A DNA stretch of 7,555 bases from Gammaproteobacteria bacterium (GTDB taxonomy: Bacteria > Pseudomonadota > Gammaproteobacteria > UBA6429 > Thiohalophilaceae): the NCBI GenBank assembly GCA_030593785.1, contig JAUVGM010000105.1, forward strand, positions 1 through 7,555, given 5' to 3'. This document shows positions 1 through 5,130 of this stretch, piece after piece (positions within the stretch are counted from its first letter, which is position 1; the number at the start of each line of letters is the position of its first letter). The notes under the pieces are model-generated. The model worked only from the letters and a program-made list of their open reading frames with translations. It was not told the DNA's origin and did no database searches. The translations under genes and the position numbers were made by a program.

Positions 1-15
1 TAAGGTTGAATTAGA

Positions 16-309
16 GTGGATAAAAAACATTACCCCACGGCATTTCTAGTTGTTATCGCAGTTGCATTGTATTTTATGTATGGCGATCAATTTTCGTTGA
101 AGAATGTTGATTTTGAGGCATATAAAGAAGTTTGCCTTAAATATCAGATGGCAAAGTCAGGAACCTATACAAAAGAAGAGATACAGAGCCTGGTCAACAA
201 GGTGAATTATCTTTTACCGGGAACAGTAGACGAGATAAAAGAGCCACTTAAAAAAGAAATAAAAACGTGTGCTAATGAACTTTCAAAAAGACTTAATTAT
301 AATAATTAA
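16..309 (+). CDS. Small membrane-anchored protein, function unknown
   Basis: This 97-residue protein is not one I recognise. Residues about 8-22 form a hydrophobic helix after a short basic N-terminus (MDKKHYP), suggesting an uncleaved signal anchor with the remaining ~75 residues outside the cytoplasm. That soluble part is helical and charged and carries only two cysteines, C40 and C85, which could form a disulfide if the domain is periplasmic. The GTG at 16 is chosen because an in-frame TGA lies at 7-9 and the next in-frame ATG (codon 21) would remove the helix. An AAGG at 2-5 is a weak ribosome site. The stop is 17 bp before the next gene, so co-transcription with the following three genes is likely. 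Real-gene confidence is good; function is unknown. Confidence 0.7.
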   Translation: MDKKHYPTAFLVVIAVALYFMYGDQFSLKNVDFEAYKEVCLKYQMAKSGTYTKEEIQSLVNKVNYLLPGTVDEIKEPLKKEIKTCANELSKRLNYNN

Positions 310-326
310 ACGGAGTTAATATTAAC

Positions 327-842
327 ATGTCATTTTTACTTGAAACATTCAACGTTCCGTTATGGTTTCTCGTTTTTGCATTTGCCTGTGCTGCACCGCT
401 ATGGATTAAGTGGTACCAGATGTTCTATCAAAAATTTATTGTCACCGGTATTTTACAAAAGAACATGAAGAAAGCAGGTGATACGGTAGAAGAGAAAGCA
501 AATATTTTAAAAAAAGCAACAAGCCACTGGAATTCAAGTTCAGATCATGAACTTAATACTGCGAGTGCAGTAAAAAAGAAACGTGAACATTTAGTGACTG
601 AAGCGGAACAGCCTTACGTAAAAATTGTTTTAAAAACATTAGCGGTAAATGGTGATGCCGGTATGTTAATACAGTCCATTGCAGATACGTTAGAAATAAA
701 CAGTAATGAAATAAAAAGCTCACTTGCTTATTTAGAGAAGAATGAGTTTGTAGACGTTGTCGCAGCAGGAAATGGTACAAAATATTACTTGTCTGCACGC
801 GGCAAAAAATATTGCGTTAAGCGCGGTTACATAACAGAATGA
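327..842 (+). CDS. Membrane-tethered winged-helix-like protein, copy 1
   Basis: A 171-residue protein with an N-terminal hydrophobic helix at about residues 9-29, a basic amphipathic stretch (about 30-66), a low-complexity polar linker (about 70-95) and a C-terminal domain (about 96-164). The C-terminal pattern resembles a winged helix-turn-helix: a first helix near VLKTLAVNG, a second near IQSIADTLE, a recognition-type helix over residues 125-140, and a wing ending KYYLSARGKKYC. The combination suggests a protein held at the inner membrane with a cytoplasmic DNA- or protein-binding domain; this is inferred from pattern alone. GGAG at 312-315 lies 11 nt before the ATG. The next gene (879-1400) is a clear paralogue. 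I cannot assign a named family. A non-DNA-binding winged-helix scaffold is an alternative. Confidence 0.85.
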   Translation: MSFLLETFNVPLWFLVFAFACAAPLWIKWYQMFYQKFIVTGILQKNMKKAGDTVEEKANILKKATSHWNSSSDHELNTASAVKKKREHLVTEAEQPYVKIVLKTLAVNGDAGMLIQSIADTLEINSNEIKSSLAYLEKNEFVDVVAAGNGTKYYLSARGKKYCVKRGYITE

Positions 843-878
843 TTTTAAGCTGTTAGTAATAGAGGGAGTTAATTCGAT

Positions 879-1400
879 ATGTCTTTTTTCTTTGAAACGA
901 TTGCAATTCCTTTCTGGTTTATTGTCTTTGTTGTTGGCAGCGCAACACCTCTTTGGCTGAAGTGGTATAAAAAATTTCATGATAAATTTATTGCTACCGG
1001 TGTTTTGCAGAAAAAATTTCGACGTGCAAAGTCTGTTGCAGAAATGAAAGTTGATATTTTAAAAAAGGCGACTGATAACTGGAATGAAAACAGTGAGCTT
1101 TCAGGTTTCTCTGGAAGTAAGGTGCAAAAGAAAAAGCACGTTAAAAAGAGCATTGATCAGGTTAAAAAACACAATATCAAAAGTGTATTAAAAGTATTAG
1201 CGGAGCATGGTGAAATAGGGGTTTTACCACGATCAATTTCAGATGTCACAGGTATTACTATTATAGATACAAAGAATGCTTTGTCGTATTTGATTGAAAA
1301 AAAATATGCAGAAGAAATTAATAGTACTAATGGCGTGAAATATTACTTAACGAGTTTGGGTCGTAAATATTGTGTAAATAAGAAGTATATAGACAATTAA
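879..1400 (+). CDS. Membrane-tethered winged-helix-like protein, copy 2
   Basis: A 173-residue paralogue of the preceding gene with the same layout: membrane helix at about 9-29, basic segment, lysine-rich linker (about 70-98) and winged-helix-like C-terminus (about 99-166) ending KYYLTSLGRKYC. Over the first 45 residues I count 26 identities with copy 1 and no gaps, including MSF, PLW, KWY, TG and LQK. The linker is the most divergent part. GGGAG at 864-868 is 10 nt upstream of the ATG and the leader (GGAGTTAAT) matches that of copy 1, so the duplication appears to include the ribosome site. The stop is 4 bp before the start of the CWC gene, suggesting translational coupling. Function is inferred only from shape: a membrane-bound regulator, or partner of copy 1 as a heterodimer. 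Confidence 0.85.
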   Translation: MSFFFETIAIPFWFIVFVVGSATPLWLKWYKKFHDKFIATGVLQKKFRRAKSVAEMKVDILKKATDNWNENSELSGFSGSKVQKKKHVKKSIDQVKKHNIKSVLKVLAEHGEIGVLPRSISDVTGITIIDTKNALSYLIEKKYAEEINSTNGVKYYLTSLGRKYCVNKKYIDN

Positions 1401-1404
1401 GCCT

Positions 1405-1641
1405 ATGCCAAAACATGAGAAAAAACAGTGTCCACGTTGTGCTACCGAGTTTGAATGTAAAACAGGTTCGATACTCTTATGCCAGTGCTCAGAAATTGAG
1501 ATGACGACAGAACAACTTGAATACAGTAACAGCAAGTATAACGATTGTTTATGCATTTCGTGTTTAAAAGAGTTACAAACCGAATTCAATATATTGTCTT
1601 ACAATGAAAACATCAAAAATATTCTTTTAGGTCGTTCTTAA
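1405..1641 (+). CDS. Cysteine-rich CWC-type zinc-ribbon protein
   Basis: A 78-residue protein with eight cysteines at 9, 12, 18, 26, 28, 48, 50 and 53. The opening CPRC, FEC and CQC spacing matches the cysteine-rich CWC family as I remember it, whose members usually read CPxCgxxFxC...CWC; here the CWC triplet is CQC. The cysteines are expected to bind zinc or another metal; no catalytic residues are evident, and the ~25 residues after C53 are non-descript. There is no hydrophobic segment, so it is probably cytoplasmic. The ATG lies 4 nt after the previous stop and has no good ribosome site of its own, consistent with coupling. It is the last gene of the first cluster; the family's function is unknown to me. 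Confidence 0.8.
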   Translation: MPKHEKKQCPRCATEFECKTGSILLCQCSEIEMTTEQLEYSNSKYNDCLCISCLKELQTEFNILSYNENIKNILLGRS

Positions 1642-1663
1642 ATTTGTAATAACTGAGTATAAT
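1635..1663 (+). promoter_or_regulatory. Candidate sigma-70 promoter for yaaA
   Basis: A perfect TATAAT at 1658-1663 is preceded after 17 nt by TTCTTA (1635-1640), a poor -35 that overlaps the end of the CWC gene. Transcription would begin near 1670, leaving a leader of roughly 35 nt before the yaaA ATG. The weak -35 would be compatible with an activated promoter. YaaA in Escherichia coli is OxyR-controlled, but I do not see a convincing OxyR site here. Confidence 0.45.
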
Positions 1664-1704
1664 TTCGCCTTATATTCTTATCTCTATTCTTAAGTGAACT
1701 AATA

Positions 1705-2475
1705 ATGTTAATAGTAATATCCCCTGCGAAAACGCTGGATTATGAAACACCACCTAAAACTAAAGTGTTTACTACTCCTGATTACCTGGACTATTCACAG
1801 CGACTCATTAATCGCTTAAGAAACTTTTCCTCCCTTGATATTTCTGATCTTATGAGTGTCAGCGCAAAAATTGCCGATTTAAATTTTGATCGTTATGAAT
1901 CCTGGAAAAAACCCTTCACGCAAAAGAATGCCAAGCAGGCCGTTTTAGCCTTTAAGGGTGATGTTTATACCGGTCTGGATGCTGCGACATTCAGCGCGGC
2001 TGATTTTAAATTTGCCCAAAACCATTTACGTGTTCTTTCCGGGCTTTATGGCTTATTACGGCCTTTAGATCTTATGCAGCCTTATCGTCTTGAAATGGGA
2101 ACAAAGCTGAAAACGGATGTTGGTAAAAATCTATATGAATTTTGGGGCTCGGATATTACAGAAGGCCTGAATAAGCAGTTAAAAAAGATAAAGTCGGACA
2201 CATTAATTAACTTAGCATCAAATGAATATTTTAAATCAGTAAAACCTAAAGAGTTAGATGCTGAGATAATCACGCCGGCATTTAAAGAATTTAAAAATGG
2301 TGAATATAAAATGATCGGGATTTACGCGAAAAAAGCGCGTGGTTTATTAAGTCGATACATTATCCAAAATAAATTGAGTGATCCCGAAGAGATTAAATTA
2401 TTTAGTGAAGATGGTTACAAGTTTAATAAGAGATTATCTAAAGGCAATAACTGGGTCTTTACACGTAAACAATAG
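1705..2475 (+). CDS. yaaA: Peroxide stress protein YaaA
   Basis: A full-length YaaA/UPF0246 protein of 256 residues; the E. coli protein is about 258. In E. coli YaaA lowers free intracellular iron and limits Fenton damage during hydrogen peroxide stress, and the family is reported to bind DNA; it is cytoplasmic. Conserved blocks are all present: SPAKTLD (6-12), FKGDVYTGLDA (83-93), LSGLYGLLRPLDLMQPYR from 111 continuing to LEMG at 132, NLASNEYF (169-176) and ARGLLSRY (211-218). No frameshift or truncation is seen. The ATG at 1705 gives the canonical N-terminus MLIVISPAKT. The ribosome site is weak (AAGTGA at about 1693). It is followed after 25 bp by a DUF4389 gene and then a glutathione S-transferase, which fits a redox-stress operon. 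Confidence 0.97.
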   Translation: MLIVISPAKTLDYETPPKTKVFTTPDYLDYSQRLINRLRNFSSLDISDLMSVSAKIADLNFDRYESWKKPFTQKNAKQAVLAFKGDVYTGLDAATFSAADFKFAQNHLRVLSGLYGLLRPLDLMQPYRLEMGTKLKTDVGKNLYEFWGSDITEGLNKQLKKIKSDTLINLASNEYFKSVKPKELDAEIITPAFKEFKNGEYKMIGIYAKKARGLLSRYIIQNKLSDPEEIKLFSEDGYKFNKRLSKGNNWVFTRKQ

Positions 2476-2500
2476 CGATAAAAAAGATTGGAGAAAAATA

Positions 2501-2839
2501 ATGGATGAAGAATTAAAGCAAAATATCAAAGAACGTAAAACATGGCTACGTGGTTTGTATATGTTATTGTTTTTAGTTTTCTATAGTGTCGCAAAAGTGA
2601 TTATATTTGCGGTTATTGCCTTTCAATTTTTATTGACATTATTTACTGGGAAAACCAATGAAAGGTTGGTTAAGTTAGGACAAAGTCTCAGCACTTATCT
2701 CTATCAAATATTAACGTTTCTTACCTTTAATAGTAATGAACACCCTTATCCCTTTGGAGCATGGCCTAAAGGTGCGCCTGCTGTAAAAAAGCAGCCTAAA
2801 CAAATTAAAGAAGAAAGCTCAGAAAAAAATAAGGATTAA
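2501..2839 (+). CDS. DUF4389 family inner-membrane protein
   Basis: A 112-residue protein matching the DUF4389 family. It has a short charged N-terminus, a long hydrophobic region at about 18-48 that may be one long or two short membrane helices, then an amphipathic segment leading to the signature HPYPFGAWP (81-89; family form resembles RPFPFxxWP), and finally a lysine- and glutamate-rich tail. The ATG at 2501 is chosen over in-frame starts inside yaaA because GGAG at 2490-2493 sits 7 nt before it and it gives the usual N-terminus. It lies 25 bp after yaaA and 8 bp before the transferase gene, so the three are probably one transcript. The molecular role of the family is unknown; the first segment suggests an inner-membrane location. 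Confidence 0.9.
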   Translation: MDEELKQNIKERKTWLRGLYMLLFLVFYSVAKVIIFAVIAFQFLLTLFTGKTNERLVKLGQSLSTYLYQILTFLTFNSNEHPYPFGAWPKGAPAVKKQPKQIKEESSEKNKD

Positions 2840-2847
2840 CTTTTATT

Positions 2848-3456
2848 ATGAAACTTTACTATTCAACGACTTCACCGTTTGTTCGCAAGGTAAATGTTTT
2901 AGCAATTGAAGTTGGATTAGATAAACAAATTGAATGGGTAACAACCAATCCATGGCAAGCGGAAGAAAATTTAACCGCAGAAAATCCGTTGTCTAAAATT
3001 CCGACTTTAATTACAGACAATGAAAAAGTTATCTACGATTCACGGGTGATCTGCGAATACCTTGATTCGCTGCATGGTAGTAACAAGATGATTCCTGCAG
3101 AGGGGGAAGCTCGCTGGCTGGTTTTACGTTTACAGGCACTGGCAGACGGTATTCTTGAAGCCGGTATTTTGCGCTTCCTGGAAAGAAAACGTTCTGCTGA
3201 ACAGCAATCAGAGGACTTTGATAGCATGCAAAAAGATTCTGTTGAGCGTGGATTAAATTATTTGGAAAGTACGGTTTCAGATTGGGGATCTAATTTAGAT
3301 CTTGGCGTGCTGAGTGTTGCCTGCACATTAGGTTGGTTAGACTTTCGTTTTGCCGATGACAATTGGAGAGCAAATCGTTCAAAATTGACAGATTGGTATG
3401 AATCGTTTTCAAAACGCTCTTCAATGATAAACACAGTCCCAACCGATCCAACTTAA
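2848..3456 (+). CDS. Glutathione S-transferase family protein
   Basis: A 202-residue cytosolic glutathione S-transferase. The N-terminal thioredoxin-like domain (about 1-75) shows STTSPFVRKV with a candidate catalytic serine at S9, NPLSKIPTL with the cis-proline P52, and the glutathione-contacting D64-S65-R66 in YDSRVICEYLD. The helical C-terminal domain (about 85-195) contains GWLDFRFADDNWR and a closing DWYESFSKRSSM typical of the bacterial group related to YibF. The family transfers or removes glutathione on electrophiles or protein thiols; the substrate cannot be read from sequence. The ATG follows the DUF4389 stop by 8 bp, and AAGGA at 2831-2835, inside the end of that gene, is 12 nt upstream. 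Downstream it converges with a minus-strand gene; no convincing hairpin terminator lies in the 25-bp gap. Confidence 0.95.
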   Translation: MKLYYSTTSPFVRKVNVLAIEVGLDKQIEWVTTNPWQAEENLTAENPLSKIPTLITDNEKVIYDSRVICEYLDSLHGSNKMIPAEGEARWLVLRLQALADGILEAGILRFLERKRSAEQQSEDFDSMQKDSVERGLNYLESTVSDWGSNLDLGVLSVACTLGWLDFRFADDNWRANRSKLTDWYESFSKRSSMINTVPTDPT

Positions 3457-3481
3457 TTTTTCGATTGTCGCTATTGCTTAT

Positions 3482-3664
3482 CTAATCTAGAGGTGTGTAT
3501 TGCAGACCCGCGCATTCTACCCTGGCTGCATTGCTACTCTTGATTAAATCAAGAAATACGCCTGCTTCATTCTGTGAATCAAATGGGCCATCAAATCCCA
3601 TCGGTGTTTCAACATACCAGCCATTGTTACTAATTTTAACGATTTGTGAATTTTCGCTTTGCAT
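3482..3664 (-). CDS. Small conserved-looking protein, DUF6316-like
   Basis: A 60-residue protein on the minus strand. The core NGWYVETPMGFDGPFDSQ followed by EAGVFLDLI resembles short gammaproteobacterial proteins with a GWYF...GPF.S...A...L pattern that I believe carry the label DUF6316; the label is from memory and not certain. It has no membrane segment and probably forms a small beta-sheet with a helix. Function is unknown. The ATG at 3664 is preceded by AAAGAG about 9 nt upstream. The opposite strand is also open here (3495-3731), but its product has no recognisable pattern, so the minus strand is preferred. It converges with the transferase gene and is divergent from the first PilZ gene, sharing with it an intergenic region that holds a strong palindrome. 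Confidence 0.7.
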   Translation of the reverse strand: MQSENSQIVKISNNGWYVETPMGFDGPFDSQNEAGVFLDLIKSSNAARVECAGLQYTPLD

Positions 3665-3723
3665 CTACATAAGCTCTTTATTAATTTCGATTGAGTCTAA
3701 ATATGGAGCAAATTTTGATGTTT

Positions 3724-3745
3724 TTAATTGATCTGGATCAATTAA
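3724..3745. repeat. 22-bp palindrome, candidate operator
   Basis: Two perfect 10-bp arms, TTAATTGATC (3724-3733) and GATCAATTAA (3736-3745), are separated by TG. It lies between the divergent DUF6316-like gene (start 3664) and the first PilZ gene (start 3876), 60 bp from the former. The 2-nt centre makes a simple RNA hairpin less natural than a dimeric protein-binding site. No T-run follows, so it is not a typical terminator. Confidence 0.5.
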
Positions 3746-3820
3746 TATTAAAACTACAAAAAGTATGGTCTAAATAAGGATTTGCTAATTAAAATCATTG
3801 GATAAAATGTCGCAGATAAA

Positions 3821-3848
3821 GTGATGATTTTGTAGATCCGTCTATAAT
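3821..3848 (+). promoter_or_regulatory. Candidate sigma-70 promoter for first PilZ gene
   Basis: A perfect TATAAT at 3843-3848 sits 16 nt downstream of GTGATG (3821-3826), which matches only three of six -35 positions. Transcription would start near 3855, about 20 nt before the ATG at 3876 and just upstream of its AGGTGA ribosome site. The geometry supports the -10; the -35 is weak. Confidence 0.45.
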
Positions 3849-3875
3849 TACAAGAGCAATGTATAGGTGATCGTT

Positions 3876-4136
3876 ATGGATGAACGTCGATTTGATACTC
3901 GAAAACTGGTAAGTACTCCCGTCAGGTTATATCACTCAGAGCTTGGTCGTGTGGATGGTGTGATCAATGATATTTCAGATGGAGGAGCGGCTATAAAGTT
4001 AAATTCATTTAAGAGCTTGAATGTCGACACAACGGAAAACGCTATATTCTTACGGCCAATAAATCTGGATGTTTTGTTTCCTGTGTCCTATCTCAGGCAA
4101 ACCGAATCAGATGTCGTGGTACAATTTTTAGAGTAG
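3876..4136 (+). CDS. Single-domain PilZ protein, copy 1 (c-di-GMP receptor)
   Basis: An 86-residue PilZ-domain protein. Numbered from the ATG at 3876, both parts of the cyclic-di-GMP signature are present: R-x3-R at 5-9 (RRFDTR) and DISDGG at 32-37 (D-x-S-x2-G). PilZ domains bind cyclic di-GMP through these residues and alter the behaviour of partner proteins in motility, adhesion or secretion. The start at 3876 is preferred to the GTG at 3867 because AGGTGA (3865-3870) lies 5 nt before it and overlaps that GTG. The C-terminal half (after about residue 45) is short and does not show the usual closing G-V-x-F strand; it ends VVVQFLE. The second PilZ protein is a close relative in the N-terminal half. 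Partner and output are unknown. Confidence 0.88.
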   Translation: MDERRFDTRKLVSTPVRLYHSELGRVDGVINDISDGGAAIKLNSFKSLNVDTTENAIFLRPINLDVLFPVSYLRQTESDVVVQFLE

Positions 4137-4161
4137 TAGCATTTGAGTATTTAGTTATTCA

Positions 4162-4377
4162 ATGTATTCTCAACCTCGAGGAAGCCACGGGCCCCCACTT
4201 CAAGTGCTTCAAACTAATTTAAAGACTTATCATGTATAAATTAATGACAATGTCGAAGTGAGTAATTTCAATCTAGAAAGAATTCACTGCTCCTCCGATA
4301 TTGCTACGCATTGGTATATTTCTTTATTCAGTAGTAATGATGCCGCTGTTTATTTGACTATTTTAGAGTTAGGATAG
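4162..4377 (+). pseudogene. Probable decayed small gene, one in-frame stop
   Basis: Reading from ATG 4162, a single frame stays open for 71 codons to TAG 4375-4377 apart from one TAA at codon 26 (4237-4239). The product looks protein-like: RGSHGPPLQVLQ early, then ERIHCSSDIATHWYISLF and a closing SSNDAAVYLTILELG. The last part can be aligned with the minus-strand DUF6316-like protein (FSSNDAAVYLTIL beside FDSQNEAGVFLDLI, plus a shared WY), suggesting a broken relative; this is my own alignment by eye. CAA to TAA would be the simplest inactivating change. A functional product could only start downstream at GTG 4258, giving 39 residues. An open stretch of this size can occur by chance, so this is tentative. 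Confidence 0.4.
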
Positions 4378-4568
4378 GCGTAAGTATTTACCCTAATTAG
4401 GCAATGGGATAACCGTCTAAAAATCCGACTTTTGGATGATTACAGGATAATAAAATAGCGGTAATGTGTGATTAACAAGTTCTAAAAACGTGATTACAAA
4501 CAAATTTTAGCCGTATGAATGCCGGTATATTTACTAAAATAATTAAAAGCAGCGAAGTAGCATTATTA
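4378..4568. other. Intergenic region before second PilZ gene
   Basis: No supported gene. It contains a perfect 10-bp palindrome CCTAATTAGG at 4392-4401. Several AT-rich -10-like hexamers occur near 4446-4456 but none has an acceptable -35 at a normal distance. Part of this stretch (4515-4568) is an in-frame extension of the second PilZ gene and would be coding if the upstream ATG is used. Confidence 0.4.
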
Positions 4569-4892
4569 ATGACAAATAAAAGGGAACAACTGCGTAAAAT
4601 AGTTAATGCCCCCGTAAAGCTGAGCCATTCAGTTTTTGGGGAGATTAAAGCTGTTACCGGTGATATTTCAAATACGGGTGTGTTTGTTCGCATAGACGAT
4701 AAACCGACACTGCCTAAAGGTGCACATATTAAGTTGCAGTTTATGAGTTCAGTTTACCCAAATGTAAGTTTTAATACTCGCGTTGTACGTGTGACAGATG
4801 ACGGTTTTGGGCTTGTGTTTGTTGATTATGAATATGGTGGAGATCGTTTCGCTATGAATAATTTAAAAGATATATGGAATCAAGAAGCCTGA
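4569..4892 (+). CDS. Single-domain PilZ protein, copy 2 (c-di-GMP receptor)
   Basis: A 107-residue PilZ protein from the ATG at 4569. It has R-x3-R (REQLR, residues 5-9) and DISNTG (32-37), followed by a full set of beta-strand segments and a closing VTDDGFGLVFVDYE typical of the domain, so it should bind cyclic di-GMP. An in-frame ATG at 4515 would add 18 residues (MNAGIFTK...) with no PilZ content; neither start has a strong ribosome site (GAAG at 4554-4557, 11 nt before 4569), so 4569 is chosen because it places R-x3-R at the usual distance from the N-terminus. From the R-x3-R arginine onward it matches PilZ copy 1 at 14 of 29 ungapped positions. A short C-terminal extension (RFAMNNLKDIWNQEA) follows the domain. 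Partner unknown. Confidence 0.9.
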   Translation: MTNKREQLRKIVNAPVKLSHSVFGEIKAVTGDISNTGVFVRIDDKPTLPKGAHIKLQFMSSVYPNVSFNTRVVRVTDDGFGLVFVDYEYGGDRFAMNNLKDIWNQEA

Positions 4893-4997
4893 TTTCAAAA
4901 CGCACCATATTCGTTATTTAGAGTTACTTCATTTCCCTCTTATATTCATTTTTATTATTATAAAGCCCATATTAAGCATGCGTTTCTTTTGTAATTA

Positions 4998-5035
4998 ATT
5001 GAATGCTTTAATGTATGAAAATTGAGCATTTTAAT
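4998..5035. repeat. Two imperfect 15-bp direct repeats upstream of rhomboid gene
   Basis: ATTGAATGCTTTAAT (4998-5012) and ATTGAGCATTTTAAT (5021-5035) match at 11 of 15 positions with starts 23 bp apart; the differing cores are ATGC and GCAT. They lie in the 238-bp gap before the rhomboid gene, about 95 bp from its start. The rest of that gap is AT-rich. It has a TTGACA at 5090-5095 but no acceptable -10 at the right distance. The repeats may be chance in such AT-rich DNA. Confidence 0.25.
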
Positions 5036-5130
5036 CAGGAATAATATTTTTATTTTTGCTACTTAATTACTTTTCATGTTCGACCTTATTTGACAAGATA
5101 GATAACAATAACTGACCGGAATTTACCTGC

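Noticed and set aside
2378..2500. Upstream in-frame extension of the DUF4389 gene overlapping yaaA
   Set aside because: The ATG at 2501 has a good GGAG 7 nt upstream and gives the normal family N-terminus; the extension is yaaA sequence in another frame.
3495..3731. 78-residue plus-strand frame opposite the DUF6316-like gene
   Set aside because: No recognisable pattern and no ribosome site; the minus-strand product has a protein-family-like core, so this is its shadow.
4392..4401. CCTAATTAGG perfect palindrome before PilZ copy 2
   Set aside because: Only 10 bp in AT-rich DNA and with no promoter beside it; recorded with the intergenic region but not claimed as an operator.
5090..5118. TTGACA at 5090-5095 as a -35 for the rhomboid gene
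   Set aside because: No -10-like hexamer at 16-18 nt downstream; the sequence there is CTGACCG-like.
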